This document shows positions 34,044 to 47,638 of a DNA stretch of 64,000 nucleotides, piece after piece. Under the pieces are notes generated by a model. The model did no database searches, was not told where the DNA came from, and saw only the letters and a program-made list of their open reading frames with translations. Each line of letters begins with the position of its first letter. The stretch's first letter is position 1. The position numbers were made by a program, and so were the translations under genes. Source of the DNA: Nematostella vectensis (taxonomy: Eukaryota; Cnidaria; Anthozoa; Actiniaria; Edwardsiidae). The DNA is taken from positions 6,740,203 to 6,804,202 of the forward strand of contig NC_064037.1 of assembly GCF_932526225.1 (NCBI RefSeq), in the 5' to 3' direction.

Positions 34044-35394
34044 TGCTGCCACTCAAACAGTCTGCTATTCCCCTGTAATAACAACAGTCTGTTATTTCGC
34101 TGTAATAGATAATTATATATAATGATAAGGAAAATATCCTGAAGTTTTCCTTTTAATGATAATATCTGCTACATTCATGACTGTGTTTTGCTACTCAAAA
34201 AGCTTTATTGTTGACTTTTGTTTACTGTAAAATAACTTAGTCTACACAACTCCCTATAATAATTATCATTTTTCTTGTTAATTATTTTTTGGAACTTTTC
34301 CATATTAGCTGCAAACATGCTACTCTTACTATTAAATATTAACTGCAGGTATTGGCCTGCCAAAATATAGTGTATTAAAAGCACCTCCGAATTGTGTCAA
34401 CCTTTTTCTTTTAAAGTCTGTATTTGTTCCTAACTGTTGAAAGTCCACAAGATCCAGCAGGATAGAATTTGTCAAGTCGTTTCCTTTCTAGGCTTATTAA
34501 GTCCATTTTGTATACATTCATTTGGCATGGTGTTAACACAACTTCTAAGAATCTGACATTTCTTTGGTGCAAGTCCAGATTTTTCTCTTCACAGACTGAA
34601 GCAGGGCACCAACAAATCCTGGTTATCAAAGTCATAGTATAAAATTTGTCCAAGCTATTGACTTATATGCCTTGATTCTCAACATCTTATCAAACCAGCA
34701 AATAATAGCAACAAACTGGGTATTTTTAAGCTATAGCAAGGGAGTTGGTAGCTATAAACCTAATGTTGTTATTGGAGGGCTTTGCAGAGTTCTTGGTCAA
34801 ATGTTATTTGATACATTCAAACCAAAATGGAATGTTTGAACAGCTATTACTTTCTAGGCGTGTGCACTAAAAAATTGAAAATTTTGGATTCCTTGAGACA
34901 AAGTCAATTTTTCTGCCCTGCCATCTGATTGGCTAATCCGTGCGTCTAAAAATAGCCTGATCCTAGGAAACGCCGTGACACCTATATAGTACCAGAATAT
35001 AGGGAAGTTGATTGCCCCTACTCATGAGCCCCTGCCCCTACTTATAAGTCCCTGTAGCCTCCATCTTTATATTTAAAGTATTCTAAAATACTTTTATAAT
35101 TTTAAAAAAAAATTAGCTTAGAAATCAAGTCACTCACAATAATCAATCACACTAATAGTCAATATCGTTTTTTTAAGAAGAACCCTGCCAAAATATATGT
35201 GTCAACTTTGCTGAATACCTAATTCCAAAGACATGCGTTTTAAAATGTACTTCTACTCAAGTTAGGTTTCTACGGGTTCTCTGGTAGATGAAATAGCTAT
35301 AGTAGTACGGGCTACCTGTTGGCCAACGACCAAATAGCCTGGGTCGATCCCACCATGCAGTGCGTCTCAGCATCCTGTATACCGCGAATCCAAG

Positions 35395-38300
35395 ATGGCG
35401 TTCTATTGCTCAAGTAAGTAAATTGGGATCCTTTTGGCTCTGATAATCCAGATTCCTTTTTAAACTATAGCGGCAACTTCTTAAATCAACCTAGAAGCCT
35501 GCTAGATCTGTGACATTGAAATATTTCCTGTGCAAATTGTTAAGAAAAGTTGACACGCTTGTTCAAATGTCACTCGCCCTACGACATGTGGTCCCTTCAC
35601 ACAAACTTTCCTGGCGGAATTTTGGTTATTTGATTTAATTACATAATGTTAAAGCAAATTGTATCCTAGAGGTAAAACTTATTGAAGTAATTTGCATCCT
35701 CGTTATGTTGAAGTGAACCGACACGCTTTCCGATATGATTTGTGTGAGGATTGCTTAGCGTTTTACACAAAATTTTACAGAACTTGTTTTGCTCCCTACA
35801 ACATACATATTATATATGTGTTAAGTTTATTTTGTGTACGATCACAAAAAAATGCAGTGGAACCAGCTTACAGATACATAAACATTAGATGCAAAGAAAG
35901 ATTATCCATGCCTACTATAAGCAAGCAATCTTATTTCACCAAATAATTCACAAGAATCCTAGCAAAGGCTAGAAGCAACTAGGTAAACTCACATAGGGAC
36001 TGGGATTCAAGCCTGGGACCCAGCAAGCAACAGCCTGCACACAGATGTACTTAGATTTTCATCATGGTATTTGTTGTTCATTGTTTGTAGTCAGCCACGA
36101 GGTTCCAGAACACCCTTGCATCTCTCCCCTGTCTGGGAATGTCTTTGAGAGACGTCTCATTGAAAAATACATTGCTGAGAATGGAACGGACCCAGTGAAT
36201 GGGGAGCCGATGTCAGAAGACCAGCTGATTGATGTTAAAGGTAATCTTTAAAAGAAAAGTGGTCCAGCATTGGAAAACATCTTGTGAATTGTTGGGATTC
36301 TAAAAGTGGAAAGAAATTGCAATCCACCATGGAAGTAATGTATGAAAAAAAAATCAATTACAGATTAATCCTTCATTTTTTCTTTTTAGTAAACACTCTA
36401 GTCAAGCCCAGACCCCCCTCTGCTACAAGTATCCCAGCTATTTTGAAAGCCCTACAAGATGAATGGGTAAGCATTAATTATTAACAAAAAGTCTTCTATT
36501 TATTTAGTAAAAATGGGTGTACAGTACATTGCTATGTACACCTGAACTTCAAGTGGAACAAGAAAATACTTTTCCACAATTGTGTTTAAATACCATTACT
36601 TATTATATTATTGTAAGCCAGAGTCCATGGCAGTTTTACATTTTACATTTCTCAATAAGGAAATGAAGTTTGCTGTTATGGTTCACATGCTAACCACCTC
36701 TGTTGAAATAAACAACGATTATGTTATACAGTTAAGGTTTTGATGATTTGAAGTTGTTATGAGCCGGTACTCTCGTTATATACCTGAATAAATGATGACT
36801 GTTAGAGTTTATATTCTGACTATATAAAATTTCCTTGGTGCTTAGAAAATTAATTCAGCTTTGTTATATTAATTCAGGCTTGTTATATTTTAGGATGCTT
36901 GTATGTTGCACAGCTTTTCCCTGCGACAGCAGCTACAAACTGCTAGACAAGGTCAGTTGAAATATTTTAACTCTTATTGATCTGTTTTGCTTCCTACTAC
37001 AGTATATCATTATTCTGATTGTGATTATTCTATTCTCTTTAGAGCTATCTCATGCACTGTATCAGCATGATGCCGCCTGCCGTGTGATTGCACGTCTTAC
37101 CAAAGAGGTCACTGCTGCTCGTGAAGGTGAAAAATTTGAAAATTAAACTACCAGAACTTACAGTATGAATGCAAGTTGATTATAAAAAGAGAGAATTGGG
37201 ATGTTGAGAAAAACAAACTTTTTGTTTAAGCACTCCATCTAAACTACTGTAATTGTAATCTATTCGCAGCTCTTGCAACATTGAAGCCTCAGGCTGGAAT
37301 TGTCCCAACACCTGCCCTAGTTGCTGCCCCTGTTGCACTCTCTGTACTGGTGAGTGCTAAATTTAGCAGCTAAATTAAACATTTATATGCAATAATGATT
37401 TAAAATTTAGTCGGAAATGTGCACCTGGAAAAACATGACAAACTTTCATCCCTGGAAGTGTTGCATTGAAAACCATTGTTTTAATAGTTCCCAGTAATCC
37501 ACTTACAATTGTTAGGTTATTTAATATATATATAGTTTAGTGTAGCTCAGCATTTCAAGTAAAGTTACCAACCATACAAAAAAAAAAGACTTTTCAAGTT
37601 TGGAATGCAGACTGATTTGTTTAAATTACAGGGTTTTTTTTGTCATACTACATGTTTCATTTCCATTTATGCAGGACCATTAAGAGTATTAGTTTTAATA
37701 ATTGCTTTTTATTGTTTGTTACTGTACAGGCCGATGAGAGCATGGAAGTCCAAGTAAGTATAATCCATGTGTCTTGTAGCAAACAGCTCCTCTATGCTTC
37801 CTGGACAGCATGTTTCCCTCAATGTACATAAAAAATGTATGTTGTGTGTAAAAAGATTGCTCTGGTAATATAATCAACCCTATTCATCTTTTACAGGCTG
37901 GCGAGGAAGGCGGAATGACAGAAGAAGTGCTTCAAAAGGTATATGTAATTAATTATTGCAGACACATACAAATTTCTCCTTGTTTTATATTTGTTACTAC
38001 ATCAAAGGTTTTGTGTGTTGTTTTGTGTGTTTCTTTTCCAGTTACAAGAAAAAGCTACACTTCTCACTGCTGAACGTAAAAAGGTACGTCTACTGCTGAT
38101 GTCACTTATTTGAGTGTGTGCATTCCTTTATCACCTGAATTATTGTTTTACTATCTCAGAGAGGCAAGAAAGTCCCAGAGGATCTCACACCAGCGGATGA
38201 GATTAGAAACTTCACTCAGATTGCCAGCCATCCTGTAAGTACAAACTTAATCTTTGTCAGTATCAGAGAGTTGTTTAAGAGACACTCTGGTCAAAAGAAG

Positions 38301-41300
38301 CACACAAATTGTTAATTGGTTATTTGGAATGACTTCAACTATTTACGTATGAGCCTTCTGAATTTAAATTATAACCGTATAACACTGTTTAGTATTACAA
38401 GGCCCCTCTTGTTTCAAGATGTCAATGCTTCTGTATTATTTGATCTTTCTCATGCCTCACTGGAAACAGTGATCTTTCCGATATCTTAGAGAATGAATGG
38501 CATCCTATTTGCAGGGTCTTCACAGTGCCAGCACACCTGGCATCCTGGCTCTTGACTTGCAGCTTGCAGACACCTCCAAAGTCCTTACAGGTTTGGTGCT
38601 TTTCATAACGGTGTGTGCACATCCAAATGTATATCAAATCAAGGCTGTAAATATTTGAAAAGCCATCATAACAATACAAATGGTGGATCAAGTATAAAAG
38701 TTCCAAATATGATCCCTCAAGACATGGAAAATTCCAATCTAAAAGTGTATCCCTAGAGCAAGTTGAAAGGGGCAATGTGAGATTCTACAGGATATGTGTG
38801 GCCAAATTATTTAAATGCTGCACTCGCAAGGTTGTGAAACTGCCAATTGAACTATCTGCAATGTAGAAAATAACAGCATACTGTATGTGTCTATGAAAAG
38901 GGGATATATTATTGTTTATAACTCTTTGGTATCTTTCAGGTGGTTTGGATAAAAATGCAATTGTCTTTAACAAAGATACAGAACAGGTATTATGGACTAC
39001 AATACTATCACTATCTTGATTTGTTTATCAGGAGAAGCATATTTAAAAAGGCCAATCTTGCCACCACCACTTTAAAATTCCACTTATTCTGTGTCACTAA
39101 AGAATTTATTGCAATTCTGCTAATTCAAGCCAGTAACTGACACATTTTCAATTAAATAATGTTTTTCAAGTACCTTATTACACTTAATTTTTGCGACACT
39201 TTAATTTAGCGAATTTCGCGATTTTGAAAAATTCGCGAAAATAAAGTGACACGAGTTAAGTGTCGCAAAAATTAGGATGCACGAAAATTAAGTGAGTACA
39301 CAAGAAGCCTTTGAAGAAATATTGGCTGTTTGATAAGCTTTATGGAAACACATTGTCTGCTTAGTCATCTAATGTACATATAGTACAGTAAGGGGTTGAG
39401 TTGGACTTGTATTTATAGATTGTTATGAAACTTAATTTAGCCCGTGCATCTTTTTGTTACAAATTGTTCCAGTTTTGATGATTACAGCAAATTTTAATTC
39501 CATACGCTTTGCTTGATTTTATTTTTTCAAAATCGTGAAATTGCGAAAATAAAGTGATCTGGTTTTTTTACGAAAATAGGAAAATCGCGAAACTAAAGTG
39601 TCACAAAATATCGCCATCTCAAAATTGCGAAATTTGACTAAATGTAATAAGGTATCAGAATTGTTTTATTTAAAGTAGAACATTGTATTTTCAAAGGAAG
39701 CAATAGCGAAGGAGTGGCTGGTCAACACTCCTAAACATGTCAAGCTTTTCTAACATATGGCTTTGATATTGTGTTAGGTCATTGCTACCCTCAAAGGTCA
39801 CACCAAGAAAATTACAAACGTCATTTACCATCCAACTGAGGTAAGACAGCAAAGGTGTAGTTTATAACTGCACTAAACAGTTTTAAAAAACATATTTATT
39901 TTTCAGCATGTAGTGAAACGCATCTCACAAATTAAAGAAAGAATTCGTTAGAACTTGGGCTTGCCATATCAAAAAGCTGTGCTTTTAGATACAGATATTA
40001 TGAAGAAGTTATATCAATACTGTATGAACCGCTGCGAAATTCATTTTCATAAATGTTGAGAAATTGTTTGGGAATGTTTATAATTATTTCGAAATTAATC
40101 AAACAAAATAGTACTTTTAAAATCCCGGCTTTCAATTGTGCAATTTCCAGGTTTGAGTAAAAATGCAGCCTGTTCTGCACCCTAAGTACTATCATTAACC
40201 CATGGATGTAAAATGTTCGAACTTAAGTATTGCTTTCATCTGAAAGACCATAGGCCATTTATAAACCTAGACAATTATTCCGCATGGTTTTGACAGTTTT
40301 TTGAGAAATAACACTTAACTCACTCTTTAACGGTGCAAGTGCCCATTTTAACCCTCTTGTTACAGGTTTCATGGTGGCAACATAAAGTGATTACTCAATA
40401 TTTGTCATAGGAAGTTGTCTTAAGAACCTTATTCTCATGGGATATAATTTTGTGCTTCTCAGGAACTGGGTATCACAGCATCCGCCGATAGCACCATCAG
40501 AGTGTGGTCCATTACCAAAGGCTCTTGTGAACACATCCTTAAGGTACAACATCACCGTTAGCTAGCATTTGTAAGGACATGTTATAATAAGGATCCTTAT
40601 TATTTTTAGGCTCACGACCAAGCAGTCACAGGGCTCAGTCTTCATGCAACAGGTGAGATTTAGGGGTATTTGGTGTCTCAGAGAGTGTTATCAGAGAGTG
40701 TTATAACATGTAGGGTTACTGTGCTTAATCTTTGCCCATGATTCTCATCATTCTATGCTTTATGATTTCAGGGGATTACCTGCTTAGTTGTTCAGCAGAT
40801 CAGGTAAGTTGCAGACACATCTAAGTAGTTTGGTTGCATATTTCTATATATACAATACAATACACCAAAAACTGGTGTTAGACTCTGCCAAATTAAAGTC
40901 TATAATAAGACTTCTTTAGGGCAGACGTGAATACCAGTTTTTGGTGTACAGTGGTACAGTACATACATATAAAACAATCAATGTGTAGATAACACCGAAA
41001 TGAAGAATCTAATACAGGGCTATGTAATCAATCTGAGGACTAGTATTGTGTGTTTCTTCACAGCACTGGGCTTTCTCTGATATCCGTACTGGCCGAGTCC
41101 TCACCAAATGCATATCTGACCCTGCTGTCAATCAAGGTTAGGCAACACCCCCTTAAAAATCATGTGATTTGGCAATATGTAGTTATCTTCAACAATTACC
41201 CATGCAGCTAAGTGCACGCTCCATCTGCACTATTGTAGAAAAAGGGCCAGGTAGCCACTGCGTTAAATTGTTGTACTGCAAAGTAAAAGTAAAAGTCACT

Positions 41301-42732
41301 TTTTATTGGGTGTCTGAAATCAGAATTTTAAAATAATATATATATATTTTTTAATGGCTTAAATTAATTTAGGCAGATTCATAGGCAGATTTGAGAATCA
41401 TTCCAATTAACAGGCATTGTCTTCAGTACCTATACATCTATGATGCCCCCTCCAGATCAACCCTAAATCAATGATGTTTTCTACGTTTTCTACCTCTAGG
41501 ATTGACATGTGCCCAGTTCCATCCTGATGGTCTTATCTTTGGTACTGGGACATCAGACAGGTATAGAACAAAGAAGATATATATCATAAGAATAAAATCA
41601 GCAGTTAAAGTATGATTTTATATGCTTCAGTATTATCAAGATCTGGGACTTAAAGGAAAGAACCAATGTGGCTAAGTTCCCTGGTCACTCCGGCCCAATC
41701 TCGGACATCACTTTCTCTGAAAACGGGTAAGTTGTATTGATTGTTATACTCCCTTACTCTGTGGGTGGCATCCAGGTTCTAAGACTGCATGTTTTTTTTA
41801 TTCAGATACTACTTAGCAACTTCAGCTGATGATTCTGTGGTCAAATTGTGGGATTTGAGGAAATTGAAGAATTTCAAAACCATCAATTTGGCTGACAGAT
41901 TTGAGGTGAGACCACAGCACAAAAAGAAAACAATCTCACATTTTGCTGCTATTGCCTGTCAACTGTTCATTTGTCTGCCAACTTCCTGCCTACCCCCCCC
42001 CCTCCACCCCACCCCTTATCTATAATATTCTGTGTGATCAGTACAAAGAGGTCCCTTTAAAACTCTTTGGTGCATTTCCATGCCTCCTCATGTATGGATG
42101 GCATTGAGTATTTCTGTGTCATATTTCAGGTGAAGGCCCTCAGCTTTGACCAGAGTGGAACATACTTAGCAGTCGCAGGAACTGAGATACAGTGAGTTTA
42201 GCTTTATGGGGTTCTGGCAGTCATTGTTCCATCCTCCAGTTATTGCAGAAGGGCTTTTGTGGTTTGTAAATAAATAATTGAGTCATTTTTCCCCTGCAGA
42301 ATTTATTTAGTAAAACAGTGGGAGTTGCTGAATAGTTTTTCAGGTAAGCGAAAAATTATCTTCCACTCCTTTTCTTTTACACACCCCCGGTTACGATTTG
42401 TGGGTTTAGTTAGTTGGCTCTCGCCTTTGCCCTAGTGTTTTTTCATTGTTCTCCGGGTTTCCTCCTTCAACGAAAAGCAACAATACAATCTAAACCATGT
42501 TCCGTGGTCAGACATGAGTTCTATTGCCATAACAACCTGACCATAATCCAGTATTCCAGTTGCAACGATTAGCTTCCCAAGTTTGTATTTATGTTTTTAC
42601 TTTCTACTATTTTTTTACTTCTTGCATCAAACAGAGCACAGCGGACTTGTCACCGGGGTGAAGTTCGGAAGACACGCAGCCACCGTTGTGTCGTCGGGCA
42701 TGGATCGCCACCTCAAGTTCTACTCTCGGTAG
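35395..42732 (+). CDS. PRPF19: PRPF19 (Prp19) pre-mRNA-processing factor, U-box E3 ubiquitin ligase, complete
   Basis: Core subunit of the NineTeen complex that activates the spliceosome and ubiquitinates PRPF3. 23 exons: 35395-35413, 36091-36240, 36390-36466, 36894-36951, 37043-37126, 37270-37349, 37730-37753, 37897-37938, 38042-38083, 38160-38234, 38515-38590, 38940-38986, 39778-39840, 40463-40543, 40610-40652, 40772-40803, 41064-41136, 41500-41560, 41631-41726, 41806-41905, 42130-42191, 42300-42343, 42635-42732. They sum to 508 residues against 504 in human. Order: U-box ([20 protein letters not shown]), the [19 protein letters not shown]-like segment, coiled coil ([20 protein letters not shown]), then seven WD40 repeats including [18 protein letters not shown] and [20 protein letters not shown], ending [13 protein letters not shown] context AAGATGG. 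A variable linker ([18 protein letters not shown]) differs from vertebrates. Confidence 0.97.
39171..39654. mobile_element. MITE-like element in PRPF19 intron 12
   Basis: TACCTTATTACA at 39171-39182 and its reverse complement at 39643-39654 bound about 484 bp rich in TTCGCGA/AAAATAAAGTG motifs that pair across the element. TA at both outer edges could be a TA target duplication, as in Tc1/mariner-type MITEs. The neighbouring exons are intact. Confidence 0.65.
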
Positions 42733-43222
42733 TCACTCGGAGCAACATCGGCTGGAGCCGAGGGATATTCCTGATGTTTCCGGAGCTTGAGTATTCCTGT
42801 CTTAAAAGCAGTGCAGGCTGAAACCAATGGAATCTGCCAACGTTGTATTCGACGGATAGCATATCAAAGAAATAGTTAGCCTTTCACATTGTACAGTCAT
42901 AAGGACTTTCCTCGTTTTTATTCCTGCCTTGTAAATTATGTCGCTAACGTTTTCTGGATGGGATCTACAGTAGCAAATATACGAACTTGGTACCGAGCTT
43001 GCCGCATGCATCTTGACGTGTAAAACCCATTGTAATACCATCTAATATGAGCATATTCTCGCCACTATCGCCATACCCAATTGCTGTGAGCTAGGCCATC
43101 GGCTATCATGTACCATCTGTTTATTCTGCTATGTTGTTTTTACCTTGTACTGGTTACACTGTAGTTCTAGAGATACCTTCCATTCGGCCTTGAAAAAGTG
43201 TTTGTAATTCTGTATTTTTCAA

Positions 43223-43228
43223 AATAAA
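43223..43228 (+). promoter_or_regulatory. Poly(A) signal of PRPF19
   Basis: AATAAA about 490 nt after the stop codon, in CAAAATAAAAGG. Confidence 0.5.
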
Positions 43229-43239
43229 AGGAGCTTTCT

Positions 43240-45300
43240 ACATTACCAAGAAGTATAAAAGCCTATTTATTATTTACACTATAGGGAAGAAAGCAGGCGG
43301 GGTTATGGGGTACGAAAAAAGGGCGAAAACTATCTAAAACTAGGACGTCGTGAAAGTGGTATAGATAATTGTTTTTACAATAGAAAAGGGCTTTTTTTTC
43401 TCAAGGCTAAATATTGACATTCTCCGCCCCTTGGAAAGTTAAAACACCATAAAAATAAACAGGAACACAAAAAAGGACGTTCAAAGGCAGGAATATAATC
43501 ACCAAAAAACTGAATTAGTGTGGGCGAGACCCTCCTCGCTTACAAAAAATACTGTGGAAGAAATTAGTGCAAATCAGAAAGGTTAACCCATTGACTGGCT
43601 ATTTTTGAGCTGAATTTACAAAAAAAAAAAACAGACTGAAAACAGATACCTCCCCCCTATTCTGAGTTTTATACAGCCCGTCAAAGTCTAACACAGCTGC
43701 ACCTAGTCAGCGGTATCCAAGATTTCCTACAGTGCTTTGCGGTCCCCACTTTTAATCCCTCGTCGTTGTGCTGAAGCCAGCACAAGTTGATGGTTGCTTG
43801 TATTTTTCATCAAAAATACAGCTATGAGCATATTAGGATAGTGTCTCAGGACATCATGAAGTCTTTTGGGGCATAATTGAGTGCTTTGCTTATGGATATT
43901 TGCAAGCTAAGGTGGATTCATGATGATTTTTTCTTGTTTGGCTTTGCCTGGATGAGAAAAAAAATTTTCTAATGAATCACCACAGCTCTCCTAAATGCTG
44001 TCTTTTCTGAAACCAAATTGATTCCAAAATTGTTTATACTGCTATTCTGGGTCTGTATGACCTGGATTTGACCTGTATGACCTGATTTGTTTGGCTTTGG
44101 GGTGAAAAGACTTATAAAAAACCATCTGACTTTGGGGAGAGGAGTGTTGACTGGCCCTCCCCTCGTGAATTTTTCCCTGGATCTCCCAGAATGCTTTTCA
44201 ATCTGTAAAGGCATCTTCGTGGTTTTACAAGCCTTCAAGGAGTGGACATTGTGTTTTGAGGCCATGGGTTTTGAGGCCTGGAGGATCAGAATAAAGGTAT
44301 CTATTTGTGTCTTGAGCTGTGTTTGCTGACCTCTCTCCCTTGTGTTGTATTTTTATCGTTTTATTGAGAGGGGTGATTCTGCTTTTCTTTCCTTGTTCGA
44401 TTTGAAATTTGTCGAAGAACCTGTGCTATTATTTGGCTTAAGAGTAGTTGCCAACACCTTGGTTGGATGCATATCTTCAAGACCATTTATCCCTTAGACT
44501 GATGCCTGAGTATCTTCATCTTGTTGTGTTTAGTTTGCATTTATGAATTTTTTGGGTTGTGGGTACTTCCCAAAGCCGGTACAGGCCGGTTGAGGGATCA
44601 ATGTGTTCACCAACACACCCTAAAAAATTATGCTTGCCTCACTGCCTGAGAACAGTGCCTTTTTCGCAAGCTTAGGTGCATACAACAGTGTAAGCAAATT
44701 CTGCTTGATAGACAAACAAGCCTCCATTTAGTTATGGCTGATCAGTGTCAACCCACTTTTGATATTTTTCCTGTATATTCACCGTCAAAGTAATCTTATC
44801 AAAAAACCTTGCCTGAATCTGATTTTTTCTTGGGGATTTTTTTCTAAAAAAAGCTATGCATATCATCCCTAACAATGAGTCCAGTCGTACAATTAAAAAA
44901 ATTCTATTTTCTAGGTTAAAGATATTCACTTGCTAGAAATGGCATATATGTGATCCAGTCCACTGGTATATCTCACAGCATAAGTCTAAAAAGGCCTAGT
45001 TATTTTGATTAAAATCTAGGGGTGGTGGATTTTAAAAAGTCACTTCACTTTTGTCTAAACATAAATAGTTTGTTGCTATAGCAACAGCTGCACATTAGAT
45101 TACCCGCTGACCACCTGTGCTTGCAGTCTTAGTAGCGCCAAGCGTCCATGTTGAACAGAACTGGTCTACAAAAAAAATTACTTCTTTTACGATTGTTTCA
45201 TATAAAAGCTCTCGACTGCAACATTACCTGGGCAGGCAAATAACTAGAGTATCTACCTGAATCAATTGTTTTATATAACTCTCAAAATTTATTACGTTAT
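43240..45300. other. Intergenic region between PRPF19 and UNC119
   Basis: No supported gene. Near 44050-44100 there is a local duplication of CTGTATGACCTG. AT-rich elsewhere. Confidence 0.4.
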
Positions 45301-45311
45301 CACACGATAAT

Positions 45312-47638
45312 ATGAGCAAGAAATCTTCGGCAAGTTCCGGCGAGGAAGGTCGCTCAAAGAAGAAAGGTGGTGGATTTCTTGCAAGACAAGCGAAGGCTAA
45401 AAAGACAATTTCCGAAGAGGAATTATTATCTAAAGATAGCATACGACCAGAGGATGTAAAGAGACTGGCTAGATCAACTGAAAGTAAGTCCATTCAAAAG
45501 CGAATTCCTTGTTAGCTAAGCATACCCCATGCCCTATCGCTCTCGCTATGTGTTTATATAAAAAAGTATAACTGTTTTCATTCAAGAATTCACGACCCGC
45601 CTACCATCTTATTGTATTTTTAATGTTTCTTTTCAGATTATTTGTGTGAGCCCACTGCCAACGTATACAACATCGATTTTACGAGGTTTAAGATCAGAGA
45701 TATGGAAACAGGCGCTACATTATTCGAAATCGCAAAACCGGACAACATCGACGAAGAAATTACTGACAACGACGAAGATCCGAACGCTGGCAGATACGTT
45801 CGCTACAAATTCACCCCAGAATTCCTCAAACTTAAAACCGTAGGAGCCACGTAAGTATGCGTTAGTGTTTTGAAGTTTTCACCAGATCTAATCTCGCATG
45901 TACCATTGTAGCGAATCGGGGAAAAGTTATAACTAGTAATCGGATGAGACGGAACGATTCCGACAGGACTTATTCAGACATACGCATTTAATGATGTTTA
46001 ATGTCTTAGTTTGTATTTTAACGGAAATTCCCTAATGGTTTTATAGTCGCTGTTTGTGTTTTTATTGCTGACAAATCCTGTGTTCGATTTTTAGGGTCGA
46101 GTTCACAGTTGGCGACAAACCTGTCACGAATTTCCGAATGGTTGAACGGCATTACTACCACGAAAAACTCCTGAAAAGCTTTGATTTTGAGTTTGGATTC
46201 TGTATTCCAAACAGTAAAAACACATGCGAGCACATCTACGAATTTCCAACATTAACGCCGGACGAGAGTAAGTGTTATAAATATCAGCGCATAAGAGATG
46301 TATTTAGTGCACACTACTAAACGACACTTCATATTCCCAAATTTGTGGCTCTCAATGGGGTATTCTTAAATTAAAACCAAAATGATCTAAACAGAGCTTT
46401 GTTTTAATCGATTTGTTGTTAACTATTTTTGTAAGTTCTATTTTTACTTTTTATGAGCCGGCAAAATTGCATAAATAATCACATTTCTTTCCTCCATTAT
46501 TATTTTTATTTGCCATTGCTTCCCTTGCTTTAATTATAATTATGAGTCCAGCAAAAGGTGTTAATTTTAAATTCTGTTGAGCAAAATTCATAGCAACACT
46601 ATTTCCACAACATTATATTTGTAGTCTTTTGTGACTCATTTTTGCCTTGCATCTTTGCAAATACTGAATTGACTTATTGTTGATGTCACCTCGTAAAATC
46701 TTATCTATATCTATATCTCCATCACCCAAAATAAAATAAAAAACAGAGCTAAAAATAAGCCCCCTCTTCTATGCAATCAAAGAAATAAGTCTTGGGGGCT
46801 TATTAAAGCTGTTGCAGTTTAAAAGTCCATATCCATCAAAACTTTATTAAATATAGTAGAAGTTTGATCATTCAAACTCAGTTTACCTGCTCCACTCAAA
46901 CACAAACTGCCTCTTTACTCAATAGCAATTTTGATTCTTATGGGGGGGGGGGCTCTCAAGAAAAGTTGATGGGGCTGAGCATCATAATTTTTAGGGTATA
47001 ACACTTCATAACACTTCAGCCAACTAATATCCCATAGGAGATTTTCAGGTTCTGCTATCTGTTTGTATGAAATTCAAGCTACTGCTAGGGGATGTTTAAC
47101 AGTTTTTCTTATTCTACTAAAAATCCTTCGACCACACCCATTTGCTATCTCTTTGGGGTAAGAATTGTTGTTGACCACACCCTTAGGGTTTAAATTGATA
47201 TTGCTGGCAATCACCCCTGTCTGTTTAACAGAGCCCCCCCCTCCCCCACCAAGGATAATTAGGTGACTTATTTAGCATGAGCAGAGTAATTTTATATGAC
47301 AACTTTTTTGTGCATAAATCCCAATATGAATATAATAGCCTCTACTTTTCATTGGAACTCATACATGCAAGGTTAAGCACTGTGACTTACCCCTGCACAA
47401 TGTTTTATTTCTAAATAAGAACAGTTTGAATTTTAAAGTGACAACTAAATTGGTCATTAAACTTTGCTTCATCAATTTGTTAAAACAAAATCCCTGTAAG
47501 GCATTTTAACTTTGTTCCTCTTCTTTTGCAGTGCAAGAAATGATTGAACATCCATTTGAAACCAAATCTGATAGTTTCTACTTTGTGGACAACAAACTTA
47601 TAATGCATAACAAAGCTGATTATGCATACAATGGATAG
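45312..47638 (+). CDS. UNC119: UNC119 lipid-binding chaperone, complete, 4 exons
   Basis: Binds N-myristoylated cargo such as transducin alpha and NPHP3 and delivers it to cilia and membranes, with release by ARL3. Exons 45312-45483, 45637-45850, 46095-46267 and 47532-47638 join in phase to 221 residues; human UNC119 has 240. The first 40 residues are a basic, Ser/Gly/Lys-rich disordered tail. The rest is the PDE6-delta-type beta-sandwich, with hallmark stretches [15 protein letters not shown]-like, [65 protein letters not shown] and the terminal [20 protein letters not shown]. Start chosen as the first ATG in frame. Intron 3 is 1.26 kb. One UNC119 gene would be expected to represent both vertebrate UNC119 and UNC119B. 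Confidence 0.97.

Larger units (their letters stand above)
33046..35054. mobile_element. hAT-like foldback element 2 with about 150-bp terminal inverted repeats
   Basis: Starts CAGGGGCTCATAAGTAGGGG at 33046 and ends with the inverted counterpart at 35054. The right end carries the outer CAGGG..AGTAGGGGC block twice. The arms extend to about 33200 and 34880 (GGATTCCTTGAGACAAAGTC on the right against its complement on the left). The sequence outside element 1 (TAGCTACC) and outside element 2 (TAGCCTCC) agree at 6 of 8 positions, so elements 1 and 2 may have moved as one unit. A perfect palindrome lies near the middle. No transposase is recognised. Confidence 0.6.
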
